Shown: piece after piece, positions 32,924 to 43,126 of the stretch | How the letters are laid out: every line of letters begins with the position of its first letter | How positions within the stretch are numbered: the first letter of the stretch is position 1 | Assembly (NCBI RefSeq): GCF_017368815.1 | Contig: NZ_JAFNME010000002.1 | Location: forward strand, 114,016 to 178,015 | Direction: 5' to 3' | Source: Comamonas denitrificans | GTDB lineage: Bacteria > Pseudomonadota > Gammaproteobacteria > Burkholderiales > Burkholderiaceae_C | DNA: 64,000 bases | The notes under the pieces: generated by a model | The model's input: only the letters and a program-made list of their open reading frames with translations | Databases searched by the model: none | Told to the model about the DNA's origin: nothing | Position numbers and translations under genes: made by a program

Positions 32924-33690
32924 GCACAGCCACACCACGTACCCCTTTGCTGCAGTTGCAGGGCATCTGCGTTTCCTACGGCCCGGTGGAAGCCGTGCAC
33001 GAGGTGAATCTGGATGTGCACGAAGGTGAGATCGTCACCGTCATCGGCCCCAATGGCGCGGGCAAGACCACGCTGCTCAGTGCCGCCATGGGGCTGCTGC
33101 CCTCCAAGGGCAGCATCAGCTGGGAAGGCCAGCACATTGCCCGTCCCAGCGTGGAGACCATGGTGGCGCACGGCATCGGCCTGGTGCCGGAAAAGCGCGA
33201 GCTGTTTGGCGAGATGACCATCGAGGACAACCTGCTGCTGGGCGGCTTTTCGCGCTGGCGCCGTGGCCAGCGCGACCAGGCGCAGCGCATGCAAGAAGTG
33301 TTCGACATCTTCCCGCGCCTGGGCGAGCGGCGTTTGCAGATCTCGTCCACGCTGTCGGGCGGTGAGCGCCAGATGCTGGCCATTGGCCGCGCGCTGATGG
33401 CGCGCCCGCGCCTGCTGATGTTGGACGAGCCCTCGCTGGGCCTGGCCCCGCTCATCACGCGCGAAGTGCTGCAAGTGGTGGCCTCGCTGCGCCGCCATGG
33501 CGTGTCGGTGCTACTGGTCGAGCAGAACGCCCGCGCCGCCCTGCAGGTGGCGGATCGCGCCTATGTGCTGGAGATGGGGGCCGTGGCCCTGTCCGGCGAT
33601 GCGCAGGACCTACTTAACGACCGGCGCATCATCGACACCTACCTGGGCATGGGTGCGAATGCACACAGGGAGCCGGCAGCATCTGCTTGA
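32920..33690 (+). CDS. LivF-type ABC transporter ATPase
   Basis: 256 aa. Walker A GPNGAGKTTLLSA, signature LSGGERQMLAIGRAL, Walker B LLMLDEPSLGL and switch His in the VLLVEQN region are all intact. It pairs with the LivG domain of the preceding fusion protein. This is the last translationally coupled gene of the transporter; a dispersed repeat follows at 33711. Confidence 0.95.
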   Translation: MSTATPRTPLLQLQGICVSYGPVEAVHEVNLDVHEGEIVTVIGPNGAGKTTLLSAAMGLLPSKGSISWEGQHIARPSVETMVAHGIGLVPEKRELFGEMTIEDNLLLGGFSRWRRGQRDQAQRMQEVFDIFPRLGERRLQISSTLSGGERQMLAIGRALMARPRLLMLDEPSLGLAPLITREVLQVVASLRRHGVSVLLVEQNARAALQVADRAYVLEMGAVALSGDAQDLLNDRRIIDTYLGMGANAHREPAASA

Positions 33691-33710
33691 GTAAATTTCT
33701 ATTAATTCAA

Positions 33711-33725
33711 TAGCTTCAAGCGCTT
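33711..33725. repeat. dispersed intergenic repeat
   Basis: TAGCTTCAAGCGCTT in the AT-rich 178-bp gap between livF and the second binding protein. Confidence 0.5.
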
Positions 33726-33868
33726 CATGAGCATTATTTTTATGGTTATTTGTCTTTAAAAACATTGTTTAACAAGCGCTGAAGGCTACTGAATCAATAG
33801 TTTTTTGGCCTTCATTGCTGCGTGCTGCACACCGGTTGCGGCGGCATGTTTTTTCAAGGAGACGGTTC

Positions 33869-35014
33869 GTGGTTCTACAGCGTCGTCGCGGCCTGGCTGC
33901 ACTGCTGTGTCTGTTGGGCACCCCCCTGGTGCGTGCGCAGGGGGCCAGCACTCCCGGTGTGACCGATACGGAAATCCTGCTGGGCCAGTCGTGCCAGCTC
34001 TCTGGCCCGCTGGAAGGCATCACCCGGGAAGTGCGCCAGGGCGCCAGCCTGTATTTCGATCACGTCAATGCCCAGGGCGGAGTGCATGGACGCAAGATCC
34101 GCGTGCTGGCGCTCGATGATGCCTACGACCCGAAAAGGGCCGAGGCTAACACCCGCCACTTCATCGAAGACGCCAAAGTGCTGGCGCTGTTTCAATACGC
34201 CGGCACGCCGCCTGCGCTGGCGGGCATGGCCCTGGCCGAACAAACCGGCGTGCCGCTGATTGCGCCGTTCACCGGTTCGGAGGAGTTGCGCAAGCCGGGC
34301 TTGCGCTACGTGTTCAACATCAAGGCGGGCTATGCCACCGAGCTGCACGCCATGATCGGGCACCTGGCCTCCGTGGGCCTGCGCAGGGTGGCTGCGGTGT
34401 ACCTAGACAATCCGTTCGGCACGGGCGGATTGGCGGCACTGCAGGCCTCGGCCCAGGCGCTGGGTATCCAGCTGCTGGCCAGCGCCCCCCTGGATGTTGC
34501 CGGTGCAAACCTGGCGCAGGCCGTGGCCGAGGTCGGGCAGCACAACCCACAGGCCATCATCGTCATCAGCGCGGGCAAGCCCAGCGTGGACTTTATTGCG
34601 GCCTACCAGGCATCCGGGCGGCATACCCTGTTCTACGTGCTGTCGGTCATCAGCAACGTGCAGCTGGTGCAGGGCCTGGGCGAACGTGCCCGCGGTGTGG
34701 TGGTGTCGCAGGTGGTGCCCTCGCCCTGGTCGGCCAAGCTGGAGCTGTCGCGCGAGTTTCAGCGCCTGGCCCGGGCGCAAGGCATTGAGGAGCTGACCTT
34801 CAGCCAGATGGAAGGCTTCCTGTCGGCCAAATTCTTGGTCGAGGCGCTGCGTCGTGCGGGGCCTCACCCCACGCGTGCTGGCCTGATCCAGGCCATGGAG
34901 AACATGCAGACCAGCTTGGGCGGCTACCCCATCCGGCTGTCGCCGCGCGAGCACAGCTCAGGCAAGTTTGTCGATTTACTCATGTTTAGCAAGGACGGCA
35001 AGTTCACCCGCTGA
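33869..35014 (+). CDS. second ABC-type periplasmic binding protein (LivJ/LivK-like)
   Basis: 381 aa from GTG 33869, preceded by AAGGAGA. The N-terminus (RRRGLAALLCLLGTPLVRAQ) is a signal peptide. TDTEILLGQSCQLSGPLEGITREVRQGASLYFDHVNAQGGVHGRKI is the leading motif of type I binding proteins. It is only distantly similar to the binding protein at 28708. It may share the same permease with another ligand, or act as a sensor. A longer ORF starting TTG 33815 lacks a ribosome binding site. Confidence 0.88.
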   Translation: MVLQRRRGLAALLCLLGTPLVRAQGASTPGVTDTEILLGQSCQLSGPLEGITREVRQGASLYFDHVNAQGGVHGRKIRVLALDDAYDPKRAEANTRHFIEDAKVLALFQYAGTPPALAGMALAEQTGVPLIAPFTGSEELRKPGLRYVFNIKAGYATELHAMIGHLASVGLRRVAAVYLDNPFGTGGLAALQASAQALGIQLLASAPLDVAGANLAQAVAEVGQHNPQAIIVISAGKPSVDFIAAYQASGRHTLFYVLSVISNVQLVQGLGERARGVVVSQVVPSPWSAKLELSREFQRLARAQGIEELTFSQMEGFLSAKFLVEALRRAGPHPTRAGLIQAMENMQTSLGGYPIRLSPREHSSGKFVDLLMFSKDGKFTR

Positions 35015-35073
35015 TCCTTTTTTTCATCCTGCGCTGCTGCGTCAGCGCATCCTGCGGAACGGAAGTTTTTTCT

Positions 35074-36597
35074 ATGACTACCCCCATTTACCCTCTGGTG
35101 GGCCTGGTTGGCGCTGGTGCCATGGGCCGGGGCATTGCCCAAATTGCAGCCCAGGGCGGCTGCCAGGTATTGCTGTTTGATGCCCAAAGTGGTGCCGCCG
35201 ACACTGCCCGGGCTGCCGTGCAAGAGCAGTGGCAGCGCCTGTTGTCTAAGGGCCGCATCAGCGAGGAGCAACTGCAAGCCTGGAGCGCCCGTCTGCAACC
35301 CGTGGCCGACATGGCCGCCCTGAAAGACTGCACCTTGGTGGTGGAAGCCATCGTTGAGCGCCTGGACATCAAGCAGGCCGTGTTCGCCCAGCTCGAAGCC
35401 GTCGTGGCCCCGGATGCGGTGCTGGTGAGCAACACCTCCTCGTTGTCGGTCACGCAGATCGCTGCGGGCCTGCAGCGCCCCGCGCGTTTTGCCGGGCTGC
35501 ACTTCTTCAATCCCGTGCCGCTCATGAAGGTTGTGGAAGTGATCGCCGGGCTGAAAACCGACCCCGCCCTGTGCGATGCCCTGGCCCGGGCCGTGCGTCA
35601 GTGGGGCCACCAGCCGGTGCAGGCGCAAGACACGCCCGGCTTTATCGTCAACCATGCGGGGCGCGGCTACAACACCGAGGCGCTGCGCATCGTCGGCGAA
35701 GGCATTGCCGACTTCGCCACCATCGACCGCATCCTGCGCGACCAGGCGGGCTTTCGCCTCGGCCCCTTCGAGCTGATGGACCTGACGGCGCTGGACGTCT
35801 CGCACCCTGTCATGGAAGCCATCTACCGCCAGTATTACGACGAGCCGCGCTACCGCCCCAGCGTCATCACCGCGCAGCGGTTGGCCGGCGGTGTGGTCGG
35901 CAAAAAGGCCGGGCAAGGCTTTTACCGCTACGACAACGGCCGCGCCCAGGTGCCGCCGGAGCCGCCCGTGCCGGACGTTGCCGTGCTGCCGCCGGTCTGG
36001 GTTTCGCCCCAGGCCACGCGCCGTGCCGCGCTGTGCGCCCTGCTGCACACGCTGGGCGCGGAGCTGGAAACGCAGGCCACGCCCTCGGCTCAGGCGCTGA
36101 TCGTGGTTGCGCCCCTGGGCCTGGATGTGAGCGCCGCCGCCGTGGCCGAAAGCCTGGATGCCACGCGCACCGTGGGCATTGACCTGCTGATCGACGACTG
36201 CGCCACGCAGCGCCGCGTCCTGGCTACCAACCCGGCCACCCGAGCCGACATGCGGGCTGCCGCGCACGCCCTGTTTGCCCGGGACGGCAAGGCCGTCAGC
36301 GTCGTGCGCGACAGCGGCGGCTTCGTCACCCAGCGCGTGCTGGCCACCATCGTCAATATTGCCGCCGACATCTGCCAGCAGCGCATTTGTACCCCGCAGG
36401 ATTTGGAAACCGCCGTCACTTTGGGCCTGGGCTATCCGCAAGGCCCGCTGGCCCTGGGCGAGTGCTGGGGTGCTGAGCGCGTGCTGCAGGTGCTCGACAA
36501 CCTGCAAACCGTCTACGGTGACCCGCGCTACCGCCCCAGCCCCTGGCTACGTCGCCGGGCGCTGCTCGGCTTGAGCCTGATGCACGCGGAAGATTAA
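35074..36597 (+). CDS. paaH: 3-hydroxyadipyl-CoA dehydrogenase PaaH
   Basis: 507 aa. The NAD-binding motif GLVGAGAMGRGIAQIAAQGG opens the protein; the catalytic His is in LHFFNPVPLMKVVEV. Two C-terminal 3-hydroxyacyl-CoA dehydrogenase domains follow (about 190-285 and 400-500), as in PaaH/PaaC-type enzymes (about 500 aa). It oxidises 3-hydroxyadipyl-CoA to 3-oxoadipyl-CoA for PaaJ. It is the last paa gene of the island, facing the convergent AraC gene. Confidence 0.95.
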   Translation: MTTPIYPLVGLVGAGAMGRGIAQIAAQGGCQVLLFDAQSGAADTARAAVQEQWQRLLSKGRISEEQLQAWSARLQPVADMAALKDCTLVVEAIVERLDIKQAVFAQLEAVVAPDAVLVSNTSSLSVTQIAAGLQRPARFAGLHFFNPVPLMKVVEVIAGLKTDPALCDALARAVRQWGHQPVQAQDTPGFIVNHAGRGYNTEALRIVGEGIADFATIDRILRDQAGFRLGPFELMDLTALDVSHPVMEAIYRQYYDEPRYRPSVITAQRLAGGVVGKKAGQGFYRYDNGRAQVPPEPPVPDVAVLPPVWVSPQATRRAALCALLHTLGAELETQATPSAQALIVVAPLGLDVSAAAVAESLDATRTVGIDLLIDDCATQRRVLATNPATRADMRAAAHALFARDGKAVSVVRDSGGFVTQRVLATIVNIAADICQQRICTPQDLETAVTLGLGYPQGPLALGECWGAERVLQVLDNLQTVYGDPRYRPSPWLRRRALLGLSLMHAED

Positions 36598-36676
36598 GCC
36601 ACGGGCCGACAAAATCCGGCGGATGGGGTGACTTGCCTCAAACGGGATTTATGCAATAAGGCCCATTCGACCAAAT

Positions 36677-37762
36677 TCATGGCCGCTGCGCCGCGCGGAA
36701 CTGCTGGGGCGGCATGCCCAGCCAGTGGGCAAAAGCGCGGCCAAAGCTTTTTTCGCTGGCAAAGCCGCAGGCTTGGGCAATGCGCTTGAGCGGCATGTCG
36801 GTGCGCAGCAGCAGGGCGCAGGCTTTTTGCCGGCGCACCTCGTCCTTCAATTGTTGTAGCGAGGTGCCCGCCTGCTGCAGCTGCCGGTGCAGGCTGCGCG
36901 GGGCCAGGTGCAGCAGCTCGGCCAGGCTTTCGGCCGTATGCCCGCAATAGGCATGGGCGGCCAGCGCTTGGCGCACGCGCTGCACCAGGTTGTGGCTGGG
37001 GCGGTAGGGCCGCACCTGAATGGGCAGCGCCCGTTGCAGCATGGCGGTCAGCGCCGCCTCATCGCGCACCAGGGGAATGGTTAGCCAATCGGCGGCGAAG
37101 GAAAAACTGGTCACCGGGGCAGCAAACACCACCGGGGCCTGGAACAGCACCTCATACACCGGCGCATGGGCCGGGGCAGGAAAGGGAAAACGCGCCTGCA
37201 GCAAAGGAATCGGGTGGTCCACCCACCAGCTGGCCAGCCCGTGCAGGTTGCGCAGCACCGACAGCAGGCAAAACTCCTGCATCGCTCCCAGGGGGCGCAG
37301 GGTGCGCAGCTCAATGCGGGCCTGGGGGCCATCGTGGTGCAGCTGCAGGGCGATGTCGTCGGTCAGCAGGTTGTGGTGGCGGCACCAGCGGGCCATGGCC
37401 AGCCCCAGGTTGGGGCTGGAGATGCTGGCACGCGCCAGCATGCCGTAGCTGCCCCAGGGCAGGCGGCGCGAGAACCAGCCCAGCGCCTCATCGTCCAGCT
37501 CGCGCATGGCGTGGGCGCAGAGCAGCTCCATTTGCAAGGCGGTAATGCGGGCGTGCTGGTGCTGCACGGCCTCTGGCGCAATTTGTGCCGTTGCCAGGGC
37601 GCTGGCGGGGGACAAGCCACGCTGTTGGTAGGCCTGCACCACGGCCTGCACAAAGGCCATTGGCGTGAGTGCCGGATGGGGCGCACCCAAGCCGGCCGGG
37701 ACAACATGGGCCGCCGCAGTCGGCGGCAGTGGGGGCGAAGCAGACGGGTAAGGGACTTCCAT
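36677..37762 (-). CDS. AraC-family transcriptional regulator
   Basis: 361 aa from ATG 37762. The N-terminal ~200 residues match the arabinose-binding-like domain of OruR/ArgR-type AraC proteins. The C-terminal ~95 residues carry the double helix-turn-helix (AESLAELLHLAPRSLHRQLQQAGTSLQQLKDEVRRQKA and PLKRIAQACGFASEKSFGRAFAHWLGMPPQQFR). It is divergent from the acyl-CoA synthetase gene at 37923 and probably controls it or the downstream liu genes. No direct-repeat operator was identified in the 160-bp gap. Confidence 0.92.
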   Translation of the reverse strand: MEVPYPSASPPLPPTAAAHVVPAGLGAPHPALTPMAFVQAVVQAYQQRGLSPASALATAQIAPEAVQHQHARITALQMELLCAHAMRELDDEALGWFSRRLPWGSYGMLARASISSPNLGLAMARWCRHHNLLTDDIALQLHHDGPQARIELRTLRPLGAMQEFCLLSVLRNLHGLASWWVDHPIPLLQARFPFPAPAHAPVYEVLFQAPVVFAAPVTSFSFAADWLTIPLVRDEAALTAMLQRALPIQVRPYRPSHNLVQRVRQALAAHAYCGHTAESLAELLHLAPRSLHRQLQQAGTSLQQLKDEVRRQKACALLLRTDMPLKRIAQACGFASEKSFGRAFAHWLGMPPQQFRAAQRP

Positions 37763-37922
37763 AGGTGGCAATTATTGCAACCCTGCTGACCCCATCTGAG
37801 CGGGGCTTACCCGTATTCTGAAAGTGATTCTGCGCCCCTGTCTGCCCGTGAGCCGCCACCCTTTGCTGGGCGCGTGCGCTGCCCCTTGGGGGCCGAGAGC
37901 AAAAAAATTCCGGAGATTTGCC

Positions 37923-39641
37923 ATGACCAGCCCTGCCACCGCCTTGTCTGCCAGCCACGCTTTTGGGGCGACGGACACCCCGTTAATTGAAGCCACGATT
38001 GGTGACTTTTTTGCCGACATGGCCCGCCGCCAGGGCGAGCGCGAGGCCCTGGTCAGCCGCCACCAGGGGCTGCGCTACACCTATGCCGGTTTGCATCGGG
38101 CGGTGCGCCAACTGGCCAGCGCCTTGCTGCAATCGGGCCTGGAAAAGGGCGACCGGGTGGGTATCTGGTCGCACAACAACGCCGAATGGGTGCTGATGCA
38201 GCTGGCCACGGCGCAGGTGGGCATTATTTTGGTGAACATCAACCCGGCTTACCGCACCGCTGAGGTGGAGTACGCGCTGAACAAGGTCGGCTGCAAGGCG
38301 CTGGTGACCATGGCGCAATTCAAGACCAGCGACTACCTGGGCATGCTGCGCGAGCTGGCCCCGGAGCTGGGCCGCTGCATGCCCGGCATGCTGGCGGCCA
38401 AGCGCCTGCCCAGCCTGCGCACGGTGGTGTGGATTGATGTGGCCGGGCAAGGGGCGAACCAGCCGGGCATGCTGCGTTTTTCCGACTGGCTGGCCAAGGG
38501 CCAGGCCGACGATCCGCAGGTCGATGCCGTGGCCGCCACGCTCAGCAACACCGACCCGATCAACATCCAGTTCACCAGCGGCACCACGGGGTTCCCGAAG
38601 GGCGCGACGCTGACGCACCGCAACATTTTGAACAACGGCTTTTTCATCGGCGAGTGCATGAAGCTGACGGCGGCTGACCGCCTGTGCATTCCCGTGCCGC
38701 TGTACCACTGCTTTGGCATGGTGCTGGGCAACCTGGCCTGCTTTACCCACGGCAGCACCGTTGTTTACCCGAACGACGGTTTTGACCCGCTCACCGTGCT
38801 GGAGACGGTACAGGCCGAAAAATGCACCGGCCTGCACGGCGTGCCCACCATGTTCATTGCCGAGCTGGACCACCCGCGCTTCAAAGAGTTTGACCTGTCC
38901 AGCCTGCGCACCGGCATCATGGCCGGCAGCCCCTGCCCAATCGAAGTGATGAAGCGCGTGCAGGCCGATATGCACATGACCGAGGTGACCATTGCCTACG
39001 GCATGACCGAAACCAGCCCGGTGAGCTGCCAAAGCTCCACCGACACGCCGCTGGACAAGCGCGTCTCCACCGTCGGCCTGGTGCAGCCGCACCTGGAGGT
39101 GAAAATCATCCACCCCGAAACGGGGGCCATCGTGGCGCCGGGCGAGACGGGCGAGCTGTGTACCAAGGGCTATTCCGTCATGCACGGTTACTGGGGCGAT
39201 GCCGAAAAAACCCGTGAAGCCATCGACGACGAGGGCTTTATGCACACCGGCGATCTGGCCGTGATGGACGCACAGGGCTATGTGAACATCGTCGGGCGCA
39301 TCAAGGACATGGTGATTCGCGGCGGCGAGAACCTCTACCCGCGCGAGATCGAAGAATTCCTCTACCGCCACCCCCAGGTGCAGGACGTGCAGGTGGTGGG
39401 CGTGCCCGACAGCCGCTACGGCGAGGAGCTGTGCGCCTGGATCATCGCCAAGCCTGGCCAAAGCGTGACCGAGGACGACATCCGCACCTTCTGCCAAGGC
39501 CAGATTGCCCACTACAAAGTGCCGCGCTACATCCGCTTTGTCGATGCCTTCCCCATGACGGTGACCGGCAAGATTCAGAAATTCAAAATCCGCGAAACCA
39601 TGATGGAACAGCTGCAGTTGCAGCCGGAACAAACGGCATGA
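37923..39641 (+). CDS. AMP-binding acyl-CoA synthetase
   Basis: 572 aa. Adenylation motifs: [69 protein letters not shown], and [11 protein letters not shown] with the catalytic Lys. The length and motifs fit medium- to long-chain or branched acyl-CoA synthetases often linked to liu/atu clusters. Here it may activate isovalerate or related acids feeding leucine catabolism. ATG 37923 follows CGGAGA. Confidence 0.9.
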   Translation: MTSPATALSASHAFGATDTPLIEATIGDFFADMARRQGEREALVSRHQGLRYTYAGLHRAVRQLASALLQSGLEKGDRVGIWSHNNAEWVLMQLATAQVGIILVNINPAYRTAEVEYALNKVGCKALVTMAQFKTSDYLGMLRELAPELGRCMPGMLAAKRLPSLRTVVWIDVAGQGANQPGMLRFSDWLAKGQADDPQVDAVAATLSNTDPINIQFTSGTTGFPKGATLTHRNILNNGFFIGECMKLTAADRLCIPVPLYHCFGMVLGNLACFTHGSTVVYPNDGFDPLTVLETVQAEKCTGLHGVPTMFIAELDHPRFKEFDLSSLRTGIMAGSPCPIEVMKRVQADMHMTEVTIAYGMTETSPVSCQSSTDTPLDKRVSTVGLVQPHLEVKIIHPETGAIVAPGETGELCTKGYSVMHGYWGDAEKTREAIDDEGFMHTGDLAVMDAQGYVNIVGRIKDMVIRGGENLYPREIEEFLYRHPQVQDVQVVGVPDSRYGEELCAWIIAKPGQSVTEDDIRTFCQGQIAHYKVPRYIRFVDAFPMTVTGKIQKFKIRETMMEQLQLQPEQTA

Positions 39642-39682
39642 CCCTCTGCCGTCGTCGTCCTGTTGCGCAGCGCAGCGTTGGC

Positions 39683-41407
39683 TCAATGCCCTTCCAGCGG
39701 TGGCAGGCCCACCGCACGGCGGGCCACGGCCAGGCGTTTGCGCAGCGAGACTTCGGACATGTCCAGCTCGCTGACCATGGAGCGCAGCATCTCGTCGTTG
39801 ATGCGGTGCGCCTGGCGCTCGGCGTACAGCGTGTTGCGCTCGACCTGAATGCAGTGCAGGCGCAGCTCAATCTCGCGCAGGTAGCGCAAGCGCCGCTCAT
39901 GCACCACCTCGGGGCTATCGCTTTGCGCCTCGGGGGTGTTGGCCACGCCGCTTTCGTCCAGCAGCTGGATGCGGTTGCGGTATTCCTGGGTAATGCGCCC
40001 GGCCACCTCCTGGTGCTGGGCCAGCCACTGGGCGCTGTGCTGCTGGGCCTGGTCCTCGGGCAGGGCCAGGCTGGCAATGGCCGCCTGGCAGGCGGCGGTG
40101 CGGGCCAGGCGCTCTTCGTGCTGGGCCTGGGTGTCTTCCACCGGCGGAATGCGGCGCAGCAACAGCGGCAGCACGATGCTGCCCAGCACCAAGGTGAACA
40201 AAATCGTCCCTGTGGCCAAAAAGATGAGCAGATTGCGCTCTGGGAACACGCGGCCATTGGCCAAATGGGTGGGAATCGACAGCGCAGCGGCCAGCGTCAC
40301 CGCACCGCGAATGCCCGCCACGGTGGTGGCCAGGGTGAGCAAGGCGCTGGGGCGCTCGACCATGCGGCCTTGGCGGTGCGCCTTGTGCAGCGAGCTGCGC
40401 ACGCCCAGCATCAGCCAGGCCCAGCGCAGCGCCAGCAGGGCGCACGAGATGGCGGCCACATAGCCCAGCAGCAGCCAGACATCGCGGTGCGCTGCGCCGC
40501 GCAGCGTCTCGCCAATGATCGAGGGCAGCTGCAGCCCCAGCAGCAAAAAGATGGCCCCGTTAAAAGCGGCCTCGACCATGCTCCAGGTGCCTTCGGTCTG
40601 CAGGCGTTCCGAGATGAAGTTGCTGCGGTCCAGATCAGCAAAATTGGTAGCTATACCCGCAGCCACGGCGGACAAAATACCAGACACTCCTATGTATTCG
40701 CCCATGATATAAGACGCAAAGGGCAACAAAATCAGGAGCAGCACCATCTGCGTGGCGGCCACATCGCCCACGCGGCGGGTGACCATGTCGCGCCCACGGC
40801 TAAAGCCCCAGCCCATCAAAGCGCCCAGCCCCAGGCCGCCCACCGACATCCAGGTGAAATCCTTGGCGGCGTTTTCCCAGCTGAACGAACCGGCGGTCAG
40901 TGTGGCGGCAACGGCAAACTTCAGTGCCACCAGGCCCGAGGCATCGTTCAGCAGCGACTCGCCCTCCAGCAGGTGCATGGTCTTGCTGGGCATGCCCAGG
41001 TTGCGCGAAATGGCCGAGACGGCCACCGCATCGGTGGGCGAGACCACGGCGGCCAGGGCAAAGGCCACGGTCAGCGGGATGCTGGGAATCAGCCAGTGAA
41101 TGAGGTAGCCCAGGCCAAATACGGTGATGAACACCAGGCCAAAGGCCAGCAGCAAAATCGGCTTGGCCAGGGCAAAAAATTCGCGTTTGGGAATGCGCCA
41201 GCCGTCGGCAAACAGCAGCGGCGGAATGAACAGCAGCAAAAACAGCTCGGGGTCAAAGGCAATGTGCAGGCCATCTTGCGGCCAGGCAATCAGTGCCCCC
41301 AGGGCAATTTGAATCAGCGGCAGGGGAATGGCGCGCACGTAACGCGCGGCAATGCCGGTCAAGGCCCCCAGCATCAGTACCAACAAGACGGTTTCGACAG
41401 TGTGCAT
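39683..41407 (-). CDS. CPA1-family Na+/H+ antiporter
   Basis: 574 aa from ATG 41407. About 12 hydrophobic segments fill residues 1-400, with the ion-site stretches VSPTDAVAVSAISR and LLNDASGLVALKFAVA and the GIRGAVTLAAALSIP helix. The ~170-residue C-terminal tail is cytosolic and helical. It exchanges Na+ (or K+) for protons at the inner membrane. It is oriented against its neighbours between the synthetase and liuB, so it is not part of the liu operon. Confidence 0.93.
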   Translation of the reverse strand: MHTVETVLLVLMLGALTGIAARYVRAIPLPLIQIALGALIAWPQDGLHIAFDPELFLLLFIPPLLFADGWRIPKREFFALAKPILLLAFGLVFITVFGLGYLIHWLIPSIPLTVAFALAAVVSPTDAVAVSAISRNLGMPSKTMHLLEGESLLNDASGLVALKFAVAATLTAGSFSWENAAKDFTWMSVGGLGLGALMGWGFSRGRDMVTRRVGDVAATQMVLLLILLPFASYIMGEYIGVSGILSAVAAGIATNFADLDRSNFISERLQTEGTWSMVEAAFNGAIFLLLGLQLPSIIGETLRGAAHRDVWLLLGYVAAISCALLALRWAWLMLGVRSSLHKAHRQGRMVERPSALLTLATTVAGIRGAVTLAAALSIPTHLANGRVFPERNLLIFLATGTILFTLVLGSIVLPLLLRRIPPVEDTQAQHEERLARTAACQAAIASLALPEDQAQQHSAQWLAQHQEVAGRITQEYRNRIQLLDESGVANTPEAQSDSPEVVHERRLRYLREIELRLHCIQVERNTLYAERQAHRINDEMLRSMVSELDMSEVSLRKRLAVARRAVGLPPLEGH

Positions 41408-41496
41408 AACGTGATTGTTAGCGCTGGGCAAGGTGGTTTTTCCGCTGGCGCAGCGCAAATGTGCGAAAAATTATTTTCTTCTGAAGGAGGTTCTCT

Positions 41497-43098
41497 ATGA
41501 CGACCAGCAAGCTCAACCCGCGCTCGGCGGATTTTCAGGCCAACGCCGCCGCGATGCAGGCGCTGGTCGATGACCTGCGCACGCAGTGCGAAAAAATTGC
41601 CCAAGGCGGTGGCGAAGCCGCCCGCGCCAAGCACCTGGGCCGGGGCAAGCTGCTGCCGCGCGACCGCGTGCAGCAATTGCTCGACCCCGGTACGCCCTTC
41701 CTCGAGATTGCCCCGCTGGCGGCGATGAACATGTACGGCAACGCTGCGCCCGGCGCGGGCCTGATTGCCGGCATTGGCCGCGTGGCCGGGGTCGATTGCA
41801 TGGTGGTGTGCAACGATGCCACCGTCAAAGGCGGCACCTACTACCCCATGACGGTGAAAAAACATTTGCGCGCGCAAGAAATCGCCCAGCAAAACCAGTT
41901 GCCGTGCATTTACCTGGTCGATTCGGGCGGGGCCAACCTGCCCAACCAGGACGATGTGTTCCCCGACCGCGACCACTTTGGCCGCATCTTCTACAACCAG
42001 GCGAACATGAGCGCCCAGGGCATCGCGCAGATTGCCGTGGTCATGGGCAGCTGCACCGCCGGCGGCGCGTATGTGCCGGCCATGAGCGATGAATCCATCA
42101 TCGTGAAAAACCAGGGCACCATCTTTTTAGGCGGCCCGCCGCTGGTGAAAGCGGCCACCGGCGAAGTCGTCACCGCCGAAGACCTGGGCGGCGGCGATGT
42201 CCACACCCGCCTGTCGGGCGTGGCCGACCATTTGGCCGAGAACGATCTGCACGCATTGGCACTGGCCCGGCGTGCGGTCAGCAATTTGAATAAAAACAAG
42301 GTGCAAAACCCCGGTGATAAAGCGCCTGTAGCTCCTCTTTTTGAGAGCAAAGAGCTGTATGGCGTGATTCCCACCGACACGCGCAAGCCGTTTGATGTGC
42401 GCGAAATCATCATCCGCCTGGTCGATGGCAGCGCGTTTGACGAATTCAAAGCCCGCTTTGGCAGCACCCTGGTGTGCGGCTTTGCCCGCGTTGAGGGCAT
42501 GCAGGTGGGCATCATCGCCAACAACGGCATTTTGTTCAGCGAATCGGCACAGAAAGGGGCGCACTTCATCGAGCTGTGCTGCCAGCGCAAGATTCCGCTG
42601 GTGTTTTTGCAGAACATCACCGGCTTTATGGTGGGCCGCAAGTACGAAAACGAGGGCATCGCCCGCCACGGCGCCAAGCTGGTCACGGCGGTGGCCACGG
42701 CCAGCGTGCCCAAATTCACCATCATCATTGGCGGCAGCTTTGGCGCGGGCAACTACGGCATGTGTGGTCGCGCCTACAGCCCACGCTTTTTGTGGATGTG
42801 GCCCAACGCGCGCATTTCCGTTATGGGTGGCGAGCAGGCAGCCAGCGTGCTGGCCACCGTCAAGCGCGACGGCATCGAGTCCAAGGGCGGCCAGTGGAGC
42901 GCTGAAGAAGAAGAAGCCTTCAAAGCCCCCATCCGCCAGCAGTACGAAGACCAGGGCCACCCCTACTACGCCAGCGCCCGCCTGTGGGACGATGGTGTGA
43001 TCGACCCGGCCGACACCCGCCGCGTGCTGGCGCTGGGCTTGGCGGCCACGCGCAATGCACCGATTGAGGACACCAAGTTTGGTGTCTTCCGCATGTAA
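41497..43098 (+). CDS. liuB: methylcrotonoyl-CoA carboxylase carboxyltransferase subunit LiuB
   Basis: 533 aa. Biotin-dependent carboxyltransferase with the two oxyanion regions [35 protein letters not shown] and [25 protein letters not shown]. It transfers CO2 from biotin on LiuD to 3-methylcrotonyl-CoA in leucine degradation. GAAGGAGG precedes ATG 41497. It starts liuBCDE; isovaleryl-CoA dehydrogenase (liuA) does not precede it as it usually does. Confidence 0.97.
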   Translation: MTTSKLNPRSADFQANAAAMQALVDDLRTQCEKIAQGGGEAARAKHLGRGKLLPRDRVQQLLDPGTPFLEIAPLAAMNMYGNAAPGAGLIAGIGRVAGVDCMVVCNDATVKGGTYYPMTVKKHLRAQEIAQQNQLPCIYLVDSGGANLPNQDDVFPDRDHFGRIFYNQANMSAQGIAQIAVVMGSCTAGGAYVPAMSDESIIVKNQGTIFLGGPPLVKAATGEVVTAEDLGGGDVHTRLSGVADHLAENDLHALALARRAVSNLNKNKVQNPGDKAPVAPLFESKELYGVIPTDTRKPFDVREIIIRLVDGSAFDEFKARFGSTLVCGFARVEGMQVGIIANNGILFSESAQKGAHFIELCCQRKIPLVFLQNITGFMVGRKYENEGIARHGAKLVTAVATASVPKFTIIIGGSFGAGNYGMCGRAYSPRFLWMWPNARISVMGGEQAASVLATVKRDGIESKGGQWSAEEEEAFKAPIRQQYEDQGHPYYASARLWDDGVIDPADTRRVLALGLAATRNAPIEDTKFGVFRM

Positions 43099-43126
43099 CC
43101 GCTACGTTGAAACAAGGAGCCGAACC

